From JBBQKF01 sp038326615 (GTDB lineage Bacteria > Bacillota > Clostridia > Saccharofermentanales > UBA5734): a DNA stretch of 33,621 nucleotides. The notes under the pieces were generated by a model. The model did not search any database, was not told the origin of the DNA, and was given only the letters and a program-made list of their open reading frames with translations. The stretch is taken from positions 1 to 33,621 of the forward strand of contig JBBQKF010000027.1 of assembly GCA_038326615.1 (NCBI GenBank). Direction: 5' to 3'. Positions 16,510 to 25,051 of the stretch are shown piece after piece. A program made the translations under genes and the position numbers. How positions within the stretch are numbered: position 1 is the stretch's first letter; the number at the start of each line of letters is the position of its first letter.

Positions 16510-17607
16510 TTAATTTTTAGCCTTTATCGTATGAAAATCATACCCAGGGACTAAAGTGCTTACGGACTTAAGTTGGGTATCCTTAGGGACGGATGAGGGA
16601 ATCTCCATGATTGTATAAAATTCCTCTAAAGATTTTCCTACATAAATGGCGCCTTCTTCAATTGTCATCGAACCTCTTAAATCAGCGAATTTTAACTTTT
16701 CACCGCTTTGCTGAACTTGTTCAATACTCGGAACTGAAACTTGGTATAATCCTGCTAAATCCAAAACGAAAAGACTACCAAAGAACAAACCAACTGTAAT
16801 AAGAACTATTGCTAAAGGCTTAATTGTTTTTCCGAAAAATTTAAAACCTATGTATTTACTTGGATTTGGGCAAACATCTATGCATTTGCCACAATCTATA
16901 CATTCTGCACTTCTTACCACACCACCCGATGCAACGTCAATATTCATAGGACATACTTTTGTGCATTTTTTGCAGTCAATACAAGGATTTCTTTTAACCT
17001 TTAACGGACTTATTTTAGAGATTATCCCGTAAAGTGCTCCGGCAGGACATAAGTATTTACAAAAGAAGCGGTCGTAAAAGATTGACAGGATAACTACAAT
17101 AACTAAAATAATAAAGCCTATAAAATACTCGTTTAATACCTCAACTCCAGTCCATACATGTGCAAACGCAGCGTATGGGTCATAAGGAGAAATCCACAAA
17201 GTTGCAGTTTTCCAGGCCATATATGTTATAAAAGCAAGTACAACATACTTTAGATATCGCAAGACTTTATCAAATCTAATTGGCATCAACCATTTTTTCT
17301 TTTTTATCTTTCCGAAAAATTCAAAGAGAGCTCCAAAGGGGCAAATATTTCCACAGAAACTTCTGCCGAAAAGCAATGCAAAACCCAATGTTAGAAAAAA
17401 CAATGTCATTGTACCAGAAAATAATTTTTGCAAATTGGACTGTCCCGCAAACCAGACCCATAGATTTTCTAATCCGCCAAGTGGGCAAACCGCATGCGCT
17501 GAGGGGTAACCACTACCCAAATACACATGAAAATTTTCGAACAGGATGGTTACTCCAAGAATAAGAGCAAGAATAATTGTTCTGACCAGACCTTTTTTCA
17601 ATTTCAT
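16510..17607 (-). CDS. Membrane polyferredoxin (NapH/NosR-like 4Fe-4S protein)
   Basis: A 365-residue membrane electron-transfer protein. An N-terminal hydrophobic helix (10-27) is followed by an outside loop with AVCPLGGLE (C41). Then come membrane helices with two paired Cys motifs near the cytosolic face (C85/C89 in CGNICPFGALFEFFGK; C183/C187 in CKYLCPAGALYG). Two classical 4Fe-4S ferredoxin motifs follow (C209/C212/C215/C219 and C236/C239/C242/C246), a last helix (about 262-284) and an outside tail. The layout matches NapH/NosR C-terminal modules that pass electrons across or along the membrane. No oxidoreductase partner or FMN-binding protein is adjacent, so its pathway is unknown. GGAGG lies eight to nine bases before the ATG. 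Confidence 0.87.
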   Translation of the reverse strand: MKLKKGLVRTIILALILGVTILFENFHVYLGSGYPSAHAVCPLGGLENLWVWFAGQSNLQKLFSGTMTLFFLTLGFALLFGRSFCGNICPFGALFEFFGKIKKKKWLMPIRFDKVLRYLKYVVLAFITYMAWKTATLWISPYDPYAAFAHVWTGVEVLNEYFIGFIILVIVVILSIFYDRFFCKYLCPAGALYGIISKISPLKVKRNPCIDCKKCTKVCPMNIDVASGGVVRSAECIDCGKCIDVCPNPSKYIGFKFFGKTIKPLAIVLITVGLFFGSLFVLDLAGLYQVSVPSIEQVQQSGEKLKFADLRGSMTIEEGAIYVGKSLEEFYTIMEIPSSVPKDTQLKSVSTLVPGYDFHTIKAKN

Positions 17608-17867
17608 TTTTTTATTTCCTCCAACAAATATTATATAAACCGAAATGTAAAATATAAATTCAGACCCTTTACCGCTAAACTTTATTTCGAAACTTAAGTA
17701 GAAAGATTATAACATATAACAAATTTATTTTGTGTTGAAAATGTGTTTAATTATTTATTTACAGAATTATTTCCAAGAATTATTTTTCCGAATAATTTAC
17801 AAAATGAACAAGAATTCTAATTGGTATCCGTGATATAATATATTTACAAGAATTTAATCTTTTATCA
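17608..17867. other. AT-rich divergent intergenic stretch
   Basis: Between the polyferredoxin gene (minus strand) and the CheR-like gene (plus strand). It must hold promoters for both, but I cannot place a convincing pair of -35/-10 boxes. Apart from the palindrome at 17868-17894 nothing stands out. Confidence 0.4.
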
Positions 17868-17894
17868 TATAACACGGTCTCATTTCGTGTTATA
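17868..17894. promoter_or_regulatory. 9-bp perfect inverted repeat upstream of CheR-like gene
   Basis: tataacacg at 17868-17876 and cgtgttata at 17886-17894 with a 9-base loop. A TATAAT at 17891-17896 overlaps the right arm. The arrangement suggests an operator over the -10 box, about 60 bases before the start codon. No T-run follows, so a terminator is less likely. Confidence 0.5.
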
Positions 17895-17953
17895 ATAATT
17901 TAAATTTCATCACAAAGTTGTTTTGTTTCGTCGTACTTTGAAAGGTTGAATAT

Positions 17954-18793
17954 ATGATTAATATATTAGATGAAATAACTAAGAATGTAAAACATATATA
18001 CGAAATGGATCTTTCAGTTTATGAGGAAAATTTCCTTAATAAATCAATACAGAACCGATGTAATTTTTGCGGAAATATAACTCTTGATGAATATCAAAAT
18101 TTTCTTATAGATAATCAAAATGAAGCCGCCAATCTTTTTAATGCTTTGCTAGTTAACTATTCAGAATTTTTCAGGAATCCTTTAACTTTTGCACTTCTTG
18201 AACAATGGATCATACCTAATCTTATAAAGGTAAATTCCAAAGGCCAGGAAATAAGAGTTTGGTCCGCAGGCTGTGCTTCTGGGCAAGAACCCTATTCTGT
18301 TGCAATGATATTTGAGAAATATAAGTCTAAACTTTCAATCAATTTCCGATACCGCATATTTGCAACGGATATTTCAAGCAATGAGCTCATCGCAGGGCAG
18401 CAAGGGATTTATAGCGAAGAACAAATATCAAACATTAAAATTGGTCAAATTAAAGAATATTTTGCAAAGGAAGACAATAATTACCGAATAATTGATAAAA
18501 TCAGAAAGAATGTGAGCTTTTCTAAGTACGACCTACTTGATGCAAACTCATCATTTCCACATGAGAGTATATTTGGGGATTTTGATCTTGTATTATGCAG
18601 TAATCTTTTATTCTATTATCGTGAAGAACTTCAGGGTGTTATTTTAAGAAAAATGATGTTTTCAATGGCTGAACATGGTTTTTTAATTACTGGAGAAGCC
18701 GAAAGACATAGTGTTCATAAAAGGACAGGTCTGCAAATGATTATGCCGCCAGCTCCTGTTTTTCAGAAAAATAGGAGTTTCGACACAAGATAG
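17954..18793 (+). CDS. cheR: CheR-type SAM-dependent protein methyltransferase
   Basis: A 279-residue enzyme that methylates glutamate side chains of chemoreceptors or related proteins. The N-terminal helical CheR domain (about 5-80) ends in NYSEFFRNP. The SAM-binding motif SAGCASGQEPYS is at 104-115. ATDIS and the LVLCSNLLFYY segment (motif IV region) follow as expected. Length is normal. No cheB, cheA or mcp gene is near; instead a hybrid histidine kinase and a response regulator follow on the same strand. The protein may therefore serve a non-chemotaxis signalling pathway, methylating the HAMP-containing sensor kinase or an unlinked receptor (inference). AAAGG lies upstream of the ATG. Confidence 0.9.
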   Translation: MINILDEITKNVKHIYEMDLSVYEENFLNKSIQNRCNFCGNITLDEYQNFLIDNQNEAANLFNALLVNYSEFFRNPLTFALLEQWIIPNLIKVNSKGQEIRVWSAGCASGQEPYSVAMIFEKYKSKLSINFRYRIFATDISSNELIAGQQGIYSEEQISNIKIGQIKEYFAKEDNNYRIIDKIRKNVSFSKYDLLDANSSFPHESIFGDFDLVLCSNLLFYYREELQGVILRKMMFSMAEHGFLITGEAERHSVHKRTGLQMIMPPAPVFQKNRSFDTR

Positions 18794-18862
18794 CTAATTC
18801 ATAAATTTTTAGCATTAATTCATTTAGAGTTATGAGAAAACAAATGCTTTATGGAAACAATA

Positions 18863-18974
18863 TTTAACTGAAACAGAATTTAACTGAAACAGAATTTAAC
18901 TGAAACAGAATTTAACTGAAACAGAATTTAACTGAAACAGAATTTAACTGAAACAGAAATTAACTGAAACAAAA
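18863..18974 (+). repeat. Minisatellite: 7 tandem copies of a 16-bp unit
   Basis: The unit is tttaactgaaacagaa. Six identical copies run from 18863 to 18958, followed by one variant (attaactgaaacaaaa, 18959-18974). The array ends only five bases before the GGAGG ribosome-binding site of the hybrid kinase (ttggaggcaatatg), so copy number changes the leader directly ahead of translation start. Confidence 0.97.
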
Positions 18975-18989
18975 TTTATTGGAGGCAAT

Positions 18990-21596
18990 ATGAAGATTAA
19001 AGATATTAAAATCTCAAAACAACTTAATATCGGGCTCGGCGTTATTATGGGGCTTGTTGTAGTACTTGGAGCAATGAGCTTCTATTGGTCTAATAGACTT
19101 TGGCAATCAACTCAAAGCCTTTATGAACATCCATTCACAGTAAAAGGAGCTATAGATAAAATTACTGAAGATGTGTTGCTCATAAGAATCGAGCTCAAAG
19201 AAATTGTTCTTGAAGGAGCTAATGCAAATGTTCAGGGACACATTTCAAATATGGACCTTTATGAATCAGATGCAATAGGGCAAATCACTGTTTTGCAAAA
19301 TAGCTATTTAGGACCACAAAGCGATGTAATTTTAGCTCATGATGAGATTATAAAGTGGAAATCGGTACGTGAAGATGTTTTAAGGCAATTGCGAGAAGGG
19401 TATATTTCGGAAGCTACCAAGCAAGTAAGGTTTGACGGCACTGCTGGATTGCAGGCTAAGAAAGTAATTGAAGCACTTATGGTAATTAGCACCTTTGCAG
19501 ATAACAAGGCAACACAATTCTATGCTGAAGCACAAAAAAATAGGAATAGTAATCTTTTTCTTATGTCAATAATTTTGACAATAATAGCACTCTTTGCATC
19601 AATTATAAGTTATAGAATTATTCGAGGAATAATGAAACCGCTAAAATCTCTTAAAGAAGCAACAGATGATTTTACAGATGGTAAATTTGATGCACGATGT
19701 GATTACAAATTAATAAACGAGTTCGGTGAATTATCATCATCTTTCAACATAATGGCACAAACAGTAGAAAATGAAATCCAAATTAAGGAAAAGCTTTCAA
19801 AATTGTCAAAAGTAATGATTCGTAAGGAAAACATAAAAGATTTGTGCAAAGAGCTTCTTGTTGAATTACTTCCGTTGACTAATTCACAGATGGGTGCCAT
19901 ATATTTACCGGGGAATGACCAAACAACCTTTTATCTCTATGAATCAATAGGTCTTCCTGCAGATTGTATTAAATCATTTTCTGTGCTTGATAAAGAAGGT
20001 GACTTTGGACTTGTCATTGCAACAAAGAAACCACAGCATATTAACAATATTACTACAGGAAACAGATTTTCCCTGTCGACCCCTAGTGGTTCTTATAATG
20101 CAAAATCTATTATTTCGTTTCCTATTATTGAAGACGAAGAAATACTTATGATTGTTTCAATTGCTAGCTTGAGTTCTTATTCAGATGTAGATATTTCTTT
20201 AATTAATAGCATGACCAATGAATTAGCAGCTAGAATTGTATCCATTCAGAGTGCAATGAAAGTTGAGAAATTTGCTCACGAGCTTAATATCAAAAACATC
20301 GAACTACAACAGCAGGCAAAGGAATTATCAGCTCAGACAGACGAACTTATTGAGCAGAACATTGAACTTGAGATGCAAAAGAAACAGCTAGATGAAGTAA
20401 GTCGGTTAAAAAGCTCCTTTTTGTCCAATATGAGTCATGAACTTAGAACTCCGCTTAACTCAGTTATTGCATTATCTTCAGTTCTTAAACGAAAACTTGA
20501 TGGTTCAATTCCTAAGGAAGAACATAATTATTTGGAAGTAATAGAAAGAAATGGGAAGAATCTTCTTTTACTTGTTAATGACCTTCTTGACCTTTCTAGG
20601 ATTGAAGCTGGTAAGGAAGAAATCATAATAAGACAATTTGATCTTAATAATTTAATTGAAGATTTAAAAGAAATGTTAGAGCCACAGGCAACAAAAAAAG
20701 GGATACAAATAAAGTATGAGGAACCTCAGGAATTGCCAGATGTAGTAAGTGATGAGAATAAATTGAGACACATTCTTCAAAATATTATAGGGAACGCCGT
20801 TAAATTTACTGACAAAGGCGAAATAGATATAATTGTAACAAATACGGAACATGATGTTTGCATTACGGTTAAAGATACAGGCATAGGAATTGCATCTGAA
20901 CACTTACAGTTTATTTTTGACGAATTCAGGCAAGCAGACGAATCAGCATCAAGAAGAAATAGCGGGACTGGACTAGGGCTTGCTATAGCAAAAAAGTATG
21001 CTCTTCTTCTAGGAGGAAAGATTGAAGTTGAAAGTAAAATTGGTAAGGGGTCAGTTTTCACTGTTGTTTTACCATTGAAGAAAGAACCGGCCCAGAAAGA
21101 AATATCTGATGAAACCGCAAGCCTTATTAAACCCAAAAAGACTGCACAGCGGGGATGGACAAACAATGAATCAAAGAAAGTTTTGCTTGTTGATGATAGT
21201 GAGCCTGCGATTATTCAAACAATGGAAATTCTAAAAGAACAAGGCTATCAGGTATTTGTTGCAAGAAGCGGCAAAGAAGCTATTGAACAAATAGATAGGG
21301 TTAATCCTGATGGAATGATTCTGGACCTCATGATGCCTGAAATGGATGGGTTTGAAGTATTAAGGACAATTCGTGACATTAAGAAAAACGAGAAAATACC
21401 TGTTCTCATTCTTTCTGCAAAGCACATAACAAAAGAAGAACTCAATTTTTTAAAAACTAATCATGTGTTGCAGTTAATTCAAAAAGGAGCTATTGACAAA
21501 TATGAGCTGTTGGATGGAGTTGCAAACTTAGTTCACGAACGAGAATTGATTGATGGGAAACCGAAATCTGACAATAAAATGGAGGCAGCTGAATGA
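18990..21596 (+). CDS. Hybrid sensor histidine kinase (sensor-HAMP-GAF-HisKA-HATPase-REC)
   Basis: An 868-residue membrane kinase. TM1 spans about 14-33, an outside helical region 34-185 looks like a four-helix-bundle sensor, and TM2 spans about 186-208. HAMP covers 210-262, GAF about 275-425, and a Gln/Glu-rich coiled coil 430-468. HisKA carries the phospho-His in FLSNMSHELRTPLN (H483). The ATPase N box is IIGNAVKFT and the G boxes DTGIGI and GTGLGLAI. A C-terminal receiver domain (about 728-845) has phospho-acceptor D779 in LDLMMPEMDGFE. The gene overlaps the next one by 4 bases (ATGA), so kinase and c-di-GMP response regulator are surely co-translated and are a cognate pair. The signal is unknown. 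Confidence 0.95.
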   Translation: MKIKDIKISKQLNIGLGVIMGLVVVLGAMSFYWSNRLWQSTQSLYEHPFTVKGAIDKITEDVLLIRIELKEIVLEGANANVQGHISNMDLYESDAIGQITVLQNSYLGPQSDVILAHDEIIKWKSVREDVLRQLREGYISEATKQVRFDGTAGLQAKKVIEALMVISTFADNKATQFYAEAQKNRNSNLFLMSIILTIIALFASIISYRIIRGIMKPLKSLKEATDDFTDGKFDARCDYKLINEFGELSSSFNIMAQTVENEIQIKEKLSKLSKVMIRKENIKDLCKELLVELLPLTNSQMGAIYLPGNDQTTFYLYESIGLPADCIKSFSVLDKEGDFGLVIATKKPQHINNITTGNRFSLSTPSGSYNAKSIISFPIIEDEEILMIVSIASLSSYSDVDISLINSMTNELAARIVSIQSAMKVEKFAHELNIKNIELQQQAKELSAQTDELIEQNIELEMQKKQLDEVSRLKSSFLSNMSHELRTPLNSVIALSSVLKRKLDGSIPKEEHNYLEVIERNGKNLLLLVNDLLDLSRIEAGKEEIIIRQFDLNNLIEDLKEMLEPQATKKGIQIKYEEPQELPDVVSDENKLRHILQNIIGNAVKFTDKGEIDIIVTNTEHDVCITVKDTGIGIASEHLQFIFDEFRQADESASRRNSGTGLGLAIAKKYALLLGGKIEVESKIGKGSVFTVVLPLKKEPAQKEISDETASLIKPKKTAQRGWTNNESKKVLLVDDSEPAIIQTMEILKEQGYQVFVARSGKEAIEQIDRVNPDGMILDLMMPEMDGFEVLRTIRDIKKNEKIPVLILSAKHITKEELNFLKTNHVLQLIQKGAIDKYELLDGVANLVHERELIDGKPKSDNKMEAAE

Positions 21597-24079
21597 AAAC
21601 TAAGCCTGCGACTATACTTGTAATTGATGACAATGAGGATAACCTGATAACAATTAAAGCGATTATGTCGGATGTTTTGCCGGAATCATCTGTTTACACG
21701 GCACTTTCAGGCAAAGAAGGAATAGAGTATGCTGACAGGATCGATCCGGATGTTATTTTGCTCGACATTGTAATGCCTCAAATGGATGGGTTTGAAGTGT
21801 GCCGCAGACTAAAGGAAAATACTGATCTTCAAAGAATTCCGGTGGTTTTCCTTACTGCACTTAAGACGGACAGAGAAATCAGGCAGAAAGCTATTGATGC
21901 TGGAGCGGAAGGATTTCTTTCTAAACCTATTGATGAACTGGAACTCATGGCACAGGTTCAATCTATGTCAAAAATAAAGGAAGCCAATATATCACAGCAT
22001 TTAGAAAACGAAAGACTAGAATCACTGGTGCGAAAACGTACAAATGATATCGAAAAAGAACTTATTAAGAGAGTTGAAGCAGAAAAAGAACTTGTTAGGC
22101 TTAATAATTATTTGATGAAAAACCATGAAGAAAAGCTTTTTATTATTGAGTGTCAGAAAAATTTGTTTAAATTAACATCTACAGAAGATGTTTTCAGTTA
22201 CCTGACAAAAAAAATACATGAATTGATAAAATCTGGATATGTAATTACTTCAAAAATTAATGAACAAACAATGAACGTTGATATTGCTGACATGTCAGGA
22301 TTTGCGGACATTATTGAGGAAATAATTAAACTAATTGGATTTGATCCCAGAAAACTTGAGTACAACCTAAATGATTTATCAGAAGAGGAGAAAAAGGATT
22401 TTGCAAGTGGTAATCTAAAAAAACTTGGCAATGGGCTTTATTCATTGTTTTTAAGAAAAATACCATTAGAAATTTGTAGTATGCTTGAGAAATTTATGAG
22501 CATAGATAGTATATATGCTATGGGAATAGAAATAGATGGAAAGAATTTCGGTGAAATTTCAATACTTTCTAAATCTGATATAAGTGAAAAATTTGAAACC
22601 ATTGAGATAATTGTAAACCAAGCAGCATTATCAATCCAACGGGTAAAAACCGAGGAATCTCTGAAAGTTAGCGAAGAAAGATATAAAGCAATATTTGATC
22701 AATCTCCTATAGGGATTTCTCTGACCTACTCTGGCTCAAGAATGATTTATAAAGCTAACAAGAAATTTAAAGAAATATGTGGACGGGACATTGATGAAAA
22801 CAACCAGATTGACTGGGCTGATATAACTCATCCTGATGATCTCGAAGAAAACCAAAAAAATGTTAAAAATATGAAAGAAAAGAAAACTAGTGGATTTAAT
22901 ATGAGTAAGAGATATGTTAAACCTGATGGCTCAGTTACGTGGATAAATATGACTATAGCACCTATTTTATCTGATAAAATAGAACCATCACATTTATGTA
23001 TGATAGAAGATATCAATGAGAAGAAAGAAAAGCAGCAAAGGATTGAGTATCTGAGTTATCACGATACTCTGACAGGTATTTATAATCGGGCATTTTATGA
23101 AGATTCTGTGTTAAGTTTTGATTGTGAGGATTGTCTTCCACTGACGGTTATAACAGGAGATATAAATGGTCTGAAACTTGTAAATGACACATTAGGACAT
23201 GCACAAGGTGACAAAGTCCTTGTAGAGGTGGCAAGAAGACTAACTAAGAGCATTAGGGAGTCTGACATTCTTGCCAGAATTGGTGGAGATGAGTTTTCAA
23301 TATTGATGCCCAGGACAACTCAGGCAGAAGCACAGAAAATTGTTGATAAAATATATGAAACATTTAGGGAACCAACGCAATATTTAGATGTCGACATTGG
23401 ATTTTTAAGCATATCACTCGGGCTCGCTACTAAAATATCAATGTTAGAATCCTTTGATGCAATTGAAAAGATTGCTGAAGATAATATGTACAAACGAAAA
23501 CTACTTGAACACAAAAGTTTTCATAGTTCTCTTATATCTTCAATGAAAACGACATTATTTGAAAAAAGCAATGAAACACAAGAACACGCGGCAAGACTTG
23601 TTTCACTTGCAATACCCCTCGGAAGACAACTTAATCTTACTGAAGAGCAGTTAAGTGAGCTTGAACTTTTATCAGGATTACATGATATAGGGAAAATTGG
23701 TATTGATAATTCCATTTTGGCGAAAAGAGATAAACTAACGGACAATGAATGGGTTGAAATGAAAAAGCATCCTGATATAGGGTACAGAATTGCAATGGCA
23801 TCACCGGAACTTGAACCAATTGCAGAATATATTTTATGCCATCATGAAAAGTGGGATGGAACAGGCTACCCGCAAGGTGTTTCAAAAGAAAACATTCCTT
23901 TACTGTCTAGAATTCTTAGCATAGTAGATGCATATGATGCAATGACTCAAAATCGTCCTTACAGGAATGCTTTATCAGTGGAGGTCGCCATTGAAGAAAT
24001 TGAAAGATTTGCGGGCATACAGTTTGATCCTAATATTGCATCACTATTTGTTAAGCTAGTAAGGTATGCACGCGAATAG
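21593..24079 (+). CDS. Response regulator with PAS, GGDEF and HD-GYP output
   Basis: An 828-residue cytosolic protein. The receiver domain (about 6-122) has acidic pair D12/D13, phospho-acceptor D58 in LLDIVMPQMDG, T88 and K111. A coiled coil (125-180) and a GAF-like region (about 185-350, weakly recognisable) follow. PAS covers about 360-475. GGDEF (about 480-650) has intact GGDEF at 564-568 and an RESD inhibitory site at 555-558. HD-GYP (about 655-828) has HD at 697-698, HH at 750-751 and a GTGYP motif. It probably takes phosphate from the upstream kinase and tunes c-di-GMP level. The HD-GYP half is closely similar in wording to that of the gene at 6501, suggesting a paralogous pair. Confidence 0.95.
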   Translation: MKTKPATILVIDDNEDNLITIKAIMSDVLPESSVYTALSGKEGIEYADRIDPDVILLDIVMPQMDGFEVCRRLKENTDLQRIPVVFLTALKTDREIRQKAIDAGAEGFLSKPIDELELMAQVQSMSKIKEANISQHLENERLESLVRKRTNDIEKELIKRVEAEKELVRLNNYLMKNHEEKLFIIECQKNLFKLTSTEDVFSYLTKKIHELIKSGYVITSKINEQTMNVDIADMSGFADIIEEIIKLIGFDPRKLEYNLNDLSEEEKKDFASGNLKKLGNGLYSLFLRKIPLEICSMLEKFMSIDSIYAMGIEIDGKNFGEISILSKSDISEKFETIEIIVNQAALSIQRVKTEESLKVSEERYKAIFDQSPIGISLTYSGSRMIYKANKKFKEICGRDIDENNQIDWADITHPDDLEENQKNVKNMKEKKTSGFNMSKRYVKPDGSVTWINMTIAPILSDKIEPSHLCMIEDINEKKEKQQRIEYLSYHDTLTGIYNRAFYEDSVLSFDCEDCLPLTVITGDINGLKLVNDTLGHAQGDKVLVEVARRLTKSIRESDILARIGGDEFSILMPRTTQAEAQKIVDKIYETFREPTQYLDVDIGFLSISLGLATKISMLESFDAIEKIAEDNMYKRKLLEHKSFHSSLISSMKTTLFEKSNETQEHAARLVSLAIPLGRQLNLTEEQLSELELLSGLHDIGKIGIDNSILAKRDKLTDNEWVEMKKHPDIGYRIAMASPELEPIAEYILCHHEKWDGTGYPQGVSKENIPLLSRILSIVDAYDAMTQNRPYRNALSVEVAIEEIERFAGIQFDPNIASLFVKLVRYARE

Positions 24080-24267
24080 AATTAGCATACTCACTGTTTG
24101 AATTAACTTGAATTAATTAGATTATAGCTCATTAAATTTTTTAAATGAAATCTTATAAGATATTATATTGTCAGGGGATATAATGGTGTAAACTTAACAA
24201 AAAGACTTAAGGTATATCAAAAATTAACGATGCATATTATAGAATTAACGATGAAAGGGATATTCAT

Positions 24268-24903
24268 ATGGAGCAGACACAAGTATTGATGAATAATTTT
24301 AAGGAGGCATTGCTTCAAATTGACCGAATTAAAGCAGCTGGAATATTTGAGGAAGTCTACTTGTCGGGCAGCGATTTTGCAACCCTCGAGAAATTAACTG
24401 TGGGGGCATTAGAAGAAATTGGGAATGGTTGGGAATCAGGGGGAATATCACTTGCACAAGTTTATATGAGTGGGATTATATGCGAAGAATTAATTAATAA
24501 ATATCTTCCGAAATTCAAATCAGTTAATAAAAAACCCGAAAGGATTGCAATAGCAACTTTACAAGATCATCATGCACTTGGAAAAAGAATTGTAACATCA
24601 GTACTTAAAACTTCAGGATATGAGGTGATAGATTTTGGGCAAGGAATTCAAGATGACGAGCTTGTTGATCTCACGATATCTAATAATATTGAAATACTTC
24701 TGATATCGACACTGATGCTTCCTTCAGCGCTTAAAATTGCAAATGTTACAAGGATGCTTTCAGAAAAAGGCTCAAAAGTAAAGGTTATAGTCGGAGGCGC
24801 ACCCTTTAGGTTCGATTCTGAACTCTGGAAACAAGTTGGAGCGGATTTTGATGGCAAGAATGCATCTGATATAGTGTCGATTATTGAAAATTTAAGCAAT
24901 TAG
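24268..24903 (+). CDS. Corrinoid (B12-binding) protein, methyltransferase partner
   Basis: A 211-residue corrinoid protein of the MtaC/MtbC/MetH-module type that carries a methyl group on cobalt. The N-terminal helical cap domain spans about 1-88. The Rossmann-like B12 domain follows, with the cobalt-ligand motif D-x-H-x-x-G as DHHALG (D100, H102, G105). Later base-pocket segments are LLISTLMLPS and VIVGGAPFRFD. AAAGGGA precedes the ATG. A UroD/MtaA-type methyltransferase follows 148 bases downstream, so the two should work together in moving a methyl group from an unknown donor. No MtaB-like substrate-specific methyltransferase is in the window. Confidence 0.93.
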   Translation: MEQTQVLMNNFKEALLQIDRIKAAGIFEEVYLSGSDFATLEKLTVGALEEIGNGWESGGISLAQVYMSGIICEELINKYLPKFKSVNKKPERIAIATLQDHHALGKRIVTSVLKTSGYEVIDFGQGIQDDELVDLTISNNIEILLISTLMLPSALKIANVTRMLSEKGSKVKVIVGGAPFRFDSELWKQVGADFDGKNASDIVSIIENLSN

Positions 24904-25020
24904 CAACTCAAATAAACAATGGCATTCGCTAACTAAGTATCGCAATTAAGTAAGGATTTATTCTTTACTGAGATTATTACTTTATAGGATGAATGTAGAA
25001 TAGATAATAGAAAGCACATA

Positions 25021-25038
25021 GCATAATATAGATTATGC
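25021..25038 (+). promoter_or_regulatory. Small hairpin touching the methyltransferase ribosome-binding site
   Basis: gcataat and attatgc form a 7-bp stem around a 4-base loop, ending directly against the gggaggtg Shine-Dalgarno at 25039-25046. It could affect translation or mark an RNA-processing point. Confidence 0.4.
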
Positions 25039-25051
25039 GGGAGGTGAAAAA

